24,429 nt of DNA from a virus: positions 1 through 24,429 of IMG/VR virus record IMGVR_UViG_3300021090_000514; one strand, written 5' to 3'. Under the pieces are notes generated by a model. The model was not told where the DNA came from, did no database searches, and worked only from the letters and a program-made list of their open reading frames with translations. Shown here in pieces: positions 7,733 to 13,633 of the stretch. How positions within the stretch are numbered: the first letter of the stretch is position 1; every line of letters begins with the position of its first letter. Position numbers and translations under genes: made by a program.

Positions 7733-8713
7733 TTATCTGCCCCCTGTTGCGCCGGTAGCGAAACGCTCCATCATGCCCTGAGCCGCTTTTGCAAGGTGGT
7801 TGTGGTGCTGTAAGGCCGTGTCCCCTTCGGGCGCACGGTTCTCTCGGTCGGTCAGGCCAAGCACGGGCGAGTGTGGCATCTCGGAGATGGAGCCGGGGAC
7901 CCTCGTCATGCGCTGCACGAGTTCCTGCTCCTTGACCTTCATTTCCGCATCGACCCGCTCTTTGACCTTGGCTTCGAAGTCGGAAGTGGCCCTCTCCTGG
8001 AGCTTGGCAGGGACCCCGTAGGCCTCCGACCAGACATCCTCCAGCGGGCGCCCCTGCTCCATGGCTTTCTTGAGCACTGGGGTCAACTCCGGCTCGGTCC
8101 CGAAGATGCTTCGATGCCGGGCGGCGATGTCTGCCACCTCGACGGCCCAGGCTGCTTGCCTGGACTCCATCTGCCGCATCTGATCGGTGATCTGCTCGGC
8201 CGTCAGGCCAACTTCCGCCGGCTGACGCCGCCCGCCGCCACCGCCACCCCCACCCCCGCCGTTCGCCGGCGCCGGGCGCCAGTCGGTGTCCATGGGGGAG
8301 AGAATGGCGGGGTCAACGCCGACTTCCTTGGGATCGAAACCGAACTCCTTTGCAGCTTTTACGAATCCTTCCCGCAGGGATTTCTCGCGGGCCTGGATCT
8401 CTTCCACCTTTTGGTTCGCTTCCAGCAGTTGTTGGTTTACGCCATCTTTCCACTGGGTGAGGGCGCCATAAGAGTTGACGGCCTTTTGTCGCAACTCTGT
8501 GATCTTCTGCATCTCCGCGTCTTTTTCACGCTTGAAGGCGTTCATCTGACGGCTGTAGTCTTCCTGCCGAAGGGACCCCGCGGCCTGCTCTTGGAGCGAC
8601 TTCGCGGCAGCTTCCGACCCGAGATGCTTGAGAATGACTTGCCTTTCGGCGTCGGGGATCTTGTCCGCCCCGCCGACGACTCCGGTAAGCCACTCTTCTA
8701 CTGTGAACGGCAT
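7733..8713 (-). CDS. Scaffolding protein, 326 aa
   Basis: ATG start with AGGAGAAAAAC just upstream. The product is highly charged and helical: long coiled-coil segments at residues about 45-115 (RQEDYSRQMNAFKREKDAEM) and 225-270 (DFEAKVKERVDAEMKVKEQ). A run of ten Gly at about residue 152 splits it into two helical halves. Position directly upstream of the major capsid gene plus this composition is typical of phage capsid scaffolds. No protease motif is visible. Confidence 0.75.
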   Translation of the reverse strand: MPFTVEEWLTGVVGGADKIPDAERQVILKHLGSEAAAKSLQEQAAGSLRQEDYSRQMNAFKREKDAEMQKITELRQKAVNSYGALTQWKDGVNQQLLEANQKVEEIQAREKSLREGFVKAAKEFGFDPKEVGVDPAILSPMDTDWRPAPANGGGGGGGGGGRRQPAEVGLTAEQITDQMRQMESRQAAWAVEVADIAARHRSIFGTEPELTPVLKKAMEQGRPLEDVWSEAYGVPAKLQERATSDFEAKVKERVDAEMKVKEQELVQRMTRVPGSISEMPHSPVLGLTDRENRAPEGDTALQHHNHLAKAAQGMMERFATGATGGR

Positions 8714-8788
8714 GTTTTTCTCCTGCCTTCCGGCTGATGCCGGTTCCGGCGACTTGCAAAATTCTCAACCCGGCTCGGCTTCTGGCGT
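8714..8788 (-). promoter_or_regulatory. Scaffold-gene leader with alternative hairpins
   Basis: On the minus strand the leader holds GCCGG, CCGGC and GCCGG blocks (at 8750-8746, 8743-8739 and 8734-8730). The middle block can pair with either neighbour, leaving a 2-nt or a 4-nt loop. The second pairing ends about 7 bases before the AGGAG ribosome-binding site. No separate gene is seen here. Whether the two folds matter is unknown. Confidence 0.3.
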
Positions 8789-9085
8789 CTACCCCATGGT
8801 TCCTGGGGGCGTGCGCTGTCGGCTTCCGGTTTGAGCTGTGACCAAGACGTTCTGTGCCATATCATCGATCGCATTTCCAGCTACCTCGGCTTGATCGGCC
8901 ACGCCAGGAAACTGGCGGGCAACCCCGTCGATGATGGTGCGTGCCTGGAAAAGCTGTTCGAGGATGCCCCGGACGGCTTCCATCGGGTCCTGCTGGGGCG
9001 GCTGCGGTTGAGCCGACAAAGCCTGCAGAGCCGGTGGTCCGCCTTGTCCGGGCAGAGCGGGGAGCGGTTGTAGAGGAGCGCCCAC
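8789..9085 (-). CDS. Pro/Gln-rich small phage protein, 98 aa
   Basis: I take the GTG start that overlaps the TAG of the upstream 30-codon gene (TAGTG); a longer ATG version would run across that gene. The N-terminal 35 residues are Pro/Gln/Leu low complexity (VGAPLQPLPALPGQGG). The C-terminal part is an amphipathic helix pair (MEAVRGILEQLFQARTIIDG, ADQAEVAGNAIDDMAQNVL). It precedes the scaffold gene and could be a scaffold partner or minor head protein; this is inference. Confidence 0.55.
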   Translation of the reverse strand: MGAPLQPLPALPGQGGPPALQALSAQPQPPQQDPMEAVRGILEQLFQARTIIDGVARQFPGVADQAEVAGNAIDDMAQNVLVTAQTGSRQRTPPGTMG

Positions 9086-9177
9086 TAGCGTTTGCCGCCG
9101 GGCCGCTTCGGAGGACCTTTCGGTGCCCCCTTCGAGCCCATCGGAGTATTCATGCACTCGCCCTTCATCTTCGCCAT
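9085..9177 (-). CDS. Tiny basic protein, 30 aa
   Basis: ATG start with AGGAGG four bases upstream, one of the best ribosome-binding sites in the window. The product (MAKMKGECMNTPMGSKGAPK...) is Lys/Pro/Gly-rich with a pI well above neutral and no hydrophobic segment. Its TAG shares a base with the GTG of the next gene. Short Lys-rich peptides of this kind occur near phage capsid genes, but I do not know a function. Confidence 0.5.
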   Translation of the reverse strand: MAKMKGECMNTPMGSKGAPKGPPKRPGGKR

Positions 9178-9185
9178 GGAGCCTC

Positions 9186-9386
9186 CTATCGTTTCACTGG
9201 GCTGCGACGTGCCGAGGTCCGTTTTGGCTGGCCGTAATGCACGACCGAATTCGCCGCTCGGATGGCTCTTGCGTCATCCCCGGTTCGCTTGAGAACGGAA
9301 TCGGCGACGTGAGCCCACTGGCGAGATTTCGTTGCACCGCCAGAGAACTTCGTGTGCCTCTTCGCATCTTTCGCTTTCCAGGGCAT
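9186..9386 (-). CDS. Small basic conserved phage protein (MPWKAKDAKRHTK type), 66 aa
   Basis: Start at the ATG giving MPWKAKDAKRHTKFSGG; the longer in-frame form would be read through a terminator stem. The order MPW-K-K-RHTK, then QWAHVADSVLKRTGD and AIRAANSVV, matches a widespread family of small basic phage and bacterial proteins whose name I do not recall with certainty. The ATG follows the U-tract of an intrinsic terminator by about 8 bases and lacks a good ribosome-binding site, so expression may depend on read-through. Confidence 0.6.
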   Translation of the reverse strand: MPWKAKDAKRHTKFSGGATKSRQWAHVADSVLKRTGDDARAIRAANSVVHYGQPKRTSARRSPVKR

Positions 9387-9395
9387 AGCCCCAAT

Positions 9396-9443
9396 AAAAA
9401 AGGCCGGCTGGCGCGGGGGATCAGGGTCCCGCACCAACCGGCC
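9396..9443 (-). terminator. Strong intrinsic terminator
   Basis: On the minus strand a 16-bp stem (GGCCGGTTGGTGCGGG with CCCGCGCCAGCCGGCC, two G-U wobbles) closes a 10-nt loop and is followed at once by TTTTTTATT. It separates the packaging genes from the capsid genes. It lies about 50 bases downstream of a TTGACA promoter, so it may act as an attenuator for the capsid operon or end a short RNA. Confidence 0.85.
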
Positions 9444-9492
9444 AGCAACGCTCACCGCATTTCTGCGGAACGTGCTTAGACCTTTACAGCCA
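9396..9492 (-). ncRNA. Putative short leader RNA / sRNA (~97 nt)
   Basis: Bounded by a promoter (TTGACA at 9527-9522, CATACA at 9504-9499) and the intrinsic terminator. If transcription starts about 7 bases after the -10, the product is close to 97 nt and encodes no convincing peptide. It could be a regulatory RNA or an attenuated leader of the capsid operon that is relieved by antitermination. This is inference from the two signals. Confidence 0.4.
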
Positions 9493-9498
9493 ACTAAG

Positions 9499-9527
9499 TG
9501 TATGCGCTATTACGGGTGGGATGTCAA
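9499..9527 (-). promoter_or_regulatory. Sigma70-like promoter before the capsid operon
   Basis: Consensus -35 TTGACA, exactly 17 bases of spacer, then CATACA as a weak -10. It lies in the only sizeable gap (9387-9618) of the minus-strand structural region, pointing toward the capsid genes. The -10 matches only three of six consensus bases. Confidence 0.5.
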
Positions 9528-9618
9528 GTGGATTCTAGATTTTAGTGGCCCGGCCCGATCGTCGCGCTCAAGCGTCGTTGTGACCTGGCCACCTGTTCGG
9601 AAGTGAGTTGACCTGAGT

Positions 9619-9834
9619 CTACTTCCAAAGCGCGTCCCAGTCAACCTCAATCTCAATTACCTTCCGGTCCCCCATGCGCCAGGTGAAGTTCTCACAGAGG
9701 CCGCCGCTGTTGAAGTTCAGCACCAGCTCCCCGGTCAGCTTGCGATCCTTGATGATCTTTGGGAAGCACCCGGAGATGGAGATCATGTCCTTGGCGTTCT
9801 GGCCGTGGAGTTCGCGGGTGACGCGGGCCTTCAT
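9619..9834 (-). CDS. Hypothetical protein after portal, 71 aa
   Basis: The ATG overlaps the portal stop (ATGA). A small alpha/beta protein with a basic start (MKARVTRELHGQNAKDMISI) and a beta C-terminal half (GELVLNFNSGGLCENFTWRMGDRKVIEIEVDW). No membrane segment and no recognised family. It ends the packaging transcription block ahead of the terminator. The gap 9387-9618 after it contains the promoter and terminator listed separately and no other gene that I can see. Confidence 0.65.
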   Translation of the reverse strand: MKARVTRELHGQNAKDMISISGCFPKIIKDRKLTGELVLNFNSGGLCENFTWRMGDRKVIEIEVDWDALWK

Positions 9835-11933
9835 CGGCTTTCGGATATGATCGGTCTCGTGCCGCCATCACGGGTTTCCATGTGGGGCGCGACCTGCGCT
9901 GAAGGCTGCCTGCCTTCGTTCCGGTGGGGCATCCCGGCTGGAGGCTGTTCTGATCCGTTTGTCGGTTGCCCTCCACCTGGGGCCGGAGGCCCGCCCATCC
10001 CGGCCTGCGATAGAATCATGGACGCGATCAATTGAGCTTGGGCCTGCGTTGCCGCCGTGAACTTGGTGCTCTCTTCCATCCACGCCTTCCACTTGTCGTG
10101 GATCGTGAGCGCGTTCGCGGGCGCTTCACCGAACGGGATGTCGAACTCCTTGCCGATGGTCCACGGGTCGATCGGGTAGCCCGAGCGCCACAGTTGCAGA
10201 ATTTTCAACTGGCGCTGGGTCTGGGTGATCTGGTGCGCGGTGTGCGGGACCACGTTGAAGTTGAACAGCTTGTAGAACTGCCGCAGGCGCTCCCCTATCG
10301 GCGTCGGCGAGGCTTTGCTTTGATCTTCCCCGGGCAGGTGTGAGGGGCAGATGCTCCCTGGCTCATAGGTGAAGTCCTCTTTGCTCAGGCCGTCTTTGCC
10401 GCGAATGTCAAAGCGCCGCCGGGCCGTGTAGTGGGTGAAGAACATCGGGAGCCAAAGCTGCCCGAGTTGTCCCAGGCTGCGCTCGATCGACCGCGAGATG
10501 TCCGTGACGATCGGCCCAGAAGCCTCGAGCAGCCGCTCGACCGACTCGCCGGCTGGGATCTGCGCCGCCCGCGCCATGGCCGAGATGTCGGGCAGGGCCA
10601 GCAGGTAATCCATCTGCTGCGGGTAGAATTCCATCAGCATCTTGAGAGCTTCTGGAGGGATGCGGTAGGCGTTCTCTCCCATCAGGGTGCGGATGGGATC
10701 CTGGGACATCGTGAAGTCCATCTTGACCTTCACGCCGGGCTGTCGTGGATCGAACACGTCCATTAGGGCCTGGTCCACGGCGTTCTGGTCATAGCCCATT
10801 GGTGGACGTAGGCCAGCGTTGAGCCGGTCCTGAATGTTCCGAGCCACCTCGTTCATCCCCTTTTGGAGCGGTGCCCCATCCTTGACGGCTGAGAAGCCCA
10901 GGAACTCCCACGGCCAGTCATCGGTCGAGAACTTGGCGAGGGGCACGCGGCCATCCCACCGCGGGGAGGTATTGTCGTAGAAGATGCAGGACGAGCAGCA
11001 CTCGATCAGACGCCGGTAGGGATACATCCGGCAGTCCTCGAAGTCGGATTTGCGGGTCAGGACTCGGCCCTGCTGGTCTCGGATGTTGGTCGGGATCTCC
11101 TGGCCCAGGTAGGGCACCTCGTAGTACCAGGCGCTTCCCGGCTCACCCATCGGGATCATGTGGCCTGAAGTGTTGATCGAGGTGTCGAGCACGTAGCCGT
11201 GGCAGATATCCACCGTGGGGTAGCCGACTGGGACATCTTCTTTCTCGCGCTCGGAGAGCTGGAGCACGGGCGACATGAACCGGCTCAGACGGGTCATGCC
11301 CCGGCGTAGCATTGAGGGTTCGTCGCGGTCGGGCTTGATGCGGCCCTGGAACCGGGGATACATGGCACGAGCTACGTTGATTGGCGTCTCGATGATGACC
11401 CAGACGATGTAGGCTTTCTGGATGTCCATGTCCCGTGGAAGCTGGACCGGCTTGACGTCTTTGGGGCCGAAGATGTTGAGCCGGATATCGCCGCGCCCGG
11501 GCGCCCAGAAGTTGTTGTCCCAGGTCGGGTAGGCCCAACCGGTTCCAAGCGAGACCGCCCACTGGATCGCCTTTTTCACATCCTGATCGGCGAACGTCCC
11601 GGTCCACCAGGACTCCCAGCACTTGTTGACGATATCCTCTTCGCGGATGTAGTTGCGATCGCCGACCTTGTAGTTCCACTCGGGCCGGATGTTCGATTCC
11701 ACCGCGACGATCTCGCGCACCTGGCGCTTGAGCCGGTTGATGTAGATGTCGCTCAGGCTGGACGGGATCTTCTCGGACTCTTCCCCGGAGAGGATGTCGA
11801 GCGCGATCTTGTGGTCCTTGTAGCCCCGCTGGGACTTTAGGAAATTGTCGCCTTCCTGGATGGACTCGCGGATGTAGCCGAGGCGCTCGGTTTCCGGGGC
11901 CGTGCGGGGAGGGATGATCCAGTCACGAGGCAT
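9831..11933 (-). CDS. Portal protein, 700 aa
   Basis: The ATG shares a base with the lysozyme stop (TGATG). Length and order fit large podovirus-type portals: an N-terminal helix (ETERLGYIRESIQEGDNFL), wing-like segments with YINRLKRQVREIVAVESNIRP, a stem/crown region rich in Trp and Tyr, helical PPEALKMLMEFYPQQMDYLLALPDISAMARA, and a disordered C terminus rich in Pro, Gly and Gln (GGPPAPGGGQPTNGSEQPPAG). It would form the dodecameric ring at the DNA-entry vertex and bind the terminase encoded upstream. Confidence 0.8.
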   Translation of the reverse strand: MPRDWIIPPRTAPETERLGYIRESIQEGDNFLKSQRGYKDHKIALDILSGEESEKIPSSLSDIYINRLKRQVREIVAVESNIRPEWNYKVGDRNYIREEDIVNKCWESWWTGTFADQDVKKAIQWAVSLGTGWAYPTWDNNFWAPGRGDIRLNIFGPKDVKPVQLPRDMDIQKAYIVWVIIETPINVARAMYPRFQGRIKPDRDEPSMLRRGMTRLSRFMSPVLQLSEREKEDVPVGYPTVDICHGYVLDTSINTSGHMIPMGEPGSAWYYEVPYLGQEIPTNIRDQQGRVLTRKSDFEDCRMYPYRRLIECCSSCIFYDNTSPRWDGRVPLAKFSTDDWPWEFLGFSAVKDGAPLQKGMNEVARNIQDRLNAGLRPPMGYDQNAVDQALMDVFDPRQPGVKVKMDFTMSQDPIRTLMGENAYRIPPEALKMLMEFYPQQMDYLLALPDISAMARAAQIPAGESVERLLEASGPIVTDISRSIERSLGQLGQLWLPMFFTHYTARRRFDIRGKDGLSKEDFTYEPGSICPSHLPGEDQSKASPTPIGERLRQFYKLFNFNVVPHTAHQITQTQRQLKILQLWRSGYPIDPWTIGKEFDIPFGEAPANALTIHDKWKAWMEESTKFTAATQAQAQLIASMILSQAGMGGPPAPGGGQPTNGSEQPPAGMPHRNEGRQPSAQVAPHMETRDGGTRPIISESR

Positions 11934-12367
11934 CAGGCGCTCTCACCGTTGAATAACCGCATCTCAGCCTCCCGCCGTGCCGTCAGGCCGGCGAGTTGCT
12001 TACCGCCGGACTTGTCCCATCTCGTGAACTCGCGCGACGCCCGCTCGTATTGGTACTCGTTCAACAGTTGCAACAGGGTCGAGCCCACGAATGCTCCCAC
12101 GCCGATATTGTAGATGAGGTTCACTAGGGCGTCGAACTGCTCTTGCTTTAGGGGCACCTTGACGTACTGGTTGACCACAAGTTCGGCTTCTTGAATGTCT
12201 ACCTGGAGCAGTTCGGCGGCCTCTTCCGGCGTGACGACGCTGCCCTCTTCGATCTCTTTGCCGTGGTGCCCGTAGCCGATCGAGAAGCCGTCCCCGTCCG
12301 GATAGGCGTAGGCACTGAAGCCTTCGGAGTGTTTCAAGAGGGCGAGGCCATGCTCAGAGAGTGTCAA
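11933..12367 (-). CDS. Endolysin, GH24 (T4-type) lysozyme, 144 aa
   Basis: TTG start with an AGAGG stretch upstream. The protein matches the T4/P22-type muramidase family over its whole length. LKHSEGF holds the catalytic Glu (E15), AYPDGDGFSIGYGHHG holds the second acid (D24) and the GYGH signature, and later come ALVNLIYNIGVGAF and a C-terminal AGLTARREAEMRLF. It would cleave peptidoglycan for lysis. There is no signal-anchor, so a holin would be needed. It sits between packaging genes and the portal, away from any evident holin. Confidence 0.93.
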   Translation of the reverse strand: MTLSEHGLALLKHSEGFSAYAYPDGDGFSIGYGHHGKEIEEGSVVTPEEAAELLQVDIQEAELVVNQYVKVPLKQEQFDALVNLIYNIGVGAFVGSTLLQLLNEYQYERASREFTRWDKSGGKQLAGLTARREAEMRLFNGESA

Positions 12368-12548
12368 CTTCGCCCTCTCTTTCTTGCCGCGTGATTTCTT
12401 CTTCGTCGCGGCGCATGTGCGCGTGGTCGCACTCGCAGAGGCGGGGCTGGCCGCACTTTGAGCACCGGTCCACTTTATCTTTGGTGCGCTCGCGCCACCT
12501 AACGAGCATCGCGTCCATTTCTTCGAGGGTCACGATTTGGTACGGCAC
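12354..12548 (-). CDS. Small CxxC protein, 64 aa
   Basis: GTG start three bases after the upstream stop. The middle carries RCSKCGQPRLCECDH, a Cys/His cluster that could bind zinc, followed by a highly charged helix (MRRDEEEITRQEREGEV). The end overlaps the TTG of the lysozyme by 14 bases. Unknown role. Confidence 0.6.
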   Translation of the reverse strand: MPYQIVTLEEMDAMLVRWRERTKDKVDRCSKCGQPRLCECDHAHMRRDEEEITRQEREGEVDTL

Positions 12549-12551
12549 GCC

Positions 12552-13112
12552 CTACCACCGCTGCCCCTTCCAGTCCGTGTCCCGGTCCCGATAGATCGCC
12601 CGGTTGGACTGATCTTTGTGGAGGACCTCCAGGAAGAAGTCCGACCCGTTGCCGTTCTTCCGTGGCATCTCATCGGTGCGGCGCATCGCGGCTTCCGCCA
12701 TGGCCCGCCCGAAGGAGCTCATGTGCTTGATACCCGGCAGCGTCTTGAGGGTCCCGTCCGGCATCCGTTGCGAGAAGCCGTTCCGCAGGTCTGACCGCAG
12801 TTTCGACCGAGCCTCTTCCGACATCTGCTGCTCGCGCTCGACGTAGCGCTGGTTACGGCTGCGCTCGGAGGCGTTGAAAGTGCGCTCGAATTGCTCCATC
12901 TGCCGGATGGTCGTGAGTTCCACGCGCTCGAATCCCTTGGGAGGCTTGGCGTCGGAGCGACCCGGGAAGCTCACATTGCCGGCACTGTCGCGGAAGACTA
13001 CGACGGGGCGGAAGCCCGCCCGGCGAGCCGGTTGGCCATGGTCGGCTGGATTTCCCTTGCAGAACGGAAACATCCCCACTTCCAGTTTAGCCTTGCAGTT
13101 TTTGCAAGTCAT
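12552..13112 (-). CDS. Zinc-ribbon phage protein, 186 aa
   Basis: I use the ATG that overlaps the upstream stop (ATGA); a GTG three codons earlier is the alternative. The first 22 residues hold CKNCKAKLEVGMFPFC, a zinc-ribbon-like cluster. A central charged helical region follows (LTTIRQMEQFERTFNASERSRNQRYVEREQQMSEEARS), then a basic tail. Proteins of this layout are often found next to terminase or portal genes in podoviruses, but I cannot name a function. Confidence 0.65.
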   Translation of the reverse strand: MTCKNCKAKLEVGMFPFCKGNPADHGQPARRAGFRPVVVFRDSAGNVSFPGRSDAKPPKGFERVELTTIRQMEQFERTFNASERSRNQRYVEREQQMSEEARSKLRSDLRNGFSQRMPDGTLKTLPGIKHMSSFGRAMAEAAMRRTDEMPRKNGNGSDFFLEVLHKDQSNRAIYRDRDTDWKGQRW

Positions 13113-13510
13113 CGCGGCCACATCTCCGGGTCAGAAGGCTTGGACCAGTACAGCAGCTCCGGCTTCCCGGAGGGCGGAGAGACGGCGCTGTAGATCGGAA
13201 ACTTCTCGTTGTCCACACCTTTCAGGGTGAACAGGGTGTCGGGTAGGTATGGGCCCAAGTCGAGATAGCCTGGATTCTTGTCTAATTCGGATTGAGTTAG
13301 ATTTCGGACTAACTCGTAAGGGCCAGTACCGACCTGTTTCCAGACCTGGATCACGGTCGGGTCTGGGCCTCCGGCCGCATCTACGTGGATGGTGAAGCCC
13401 CCTAGAATGCTCCTTGGTGCCGGAGGCGTCGGTGTAGCCGCCGGCGTGGCCTTCGCCAGCCCGAGGGCCGCAAGGATCGTGCCGAAAAAGGTGCGCCTGG
13501 TGGTTGTCAT
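13109..13510 (-). CDS. Tat-signal exported protein, 133 aa
   Basis: The ATG opens a classic twin-arginine leader: TTRRTFFGTILAALGLAKATPA, with RR followed by FF and a hydrophobic core, then an Ala-Pro linker (residues 23-33). The mature part (GGFTIHVDAAGGPDPTVIQVWKQ..) is a small beta domain of about 95 residues. Tat leaders are rare in phages and imply folded export to the periplasm of a diderm host. It sits between the terminase and lysozyme genes, so a lysis or envelope role is possible. The ATG has no nearby ribosome-binding site. Confidence 0.7.
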   Translation of the reverse strand: MTTTRRTFFGTILAALGLAKATPAATPTPPAPRSILGGFTIHVDAAGGPDPTVIQVWKQVGTGPYELVRNLTQSELDKNPGYLDLGPYLPDTLFTLKGVDNEKFPIYSAVSPPSGKPELLYWSKPSDPEMWPR

Positions 13511-13633
13511 GGTGGTTTGTACGCTGGGCGACTTCGCTACGAAGTTATCATCCCAAGAGATGGCGCGCCGCCCAGCGTGGCTCTGACTTATCCGACCACC
13601 TCCTTCCCGATGAGGGTGTTGACGTTCACGATA
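13511..13633. promoter_or_regulatory. Structured leader of the Tat-protein gene
   Basis: The 123-base gap has no gene. On the minus strand it holds AAGGAGGTGG, an excellent Shine-Dalgarno stretch with no ATG after it. Next comes a 10-bp inverted repeat (ACGCTGGGCG at 13521-13530, CGCCCAGCGT at 13569-13578), which encloses a nested 6-bp hairpin (ACTTCG/CGAAGT, 13531-13545). The frame after the strong ribosome site stays open into the Tat gene. The structure could bring the site nearer to the true start or regulate it. Confidence 0.45.
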
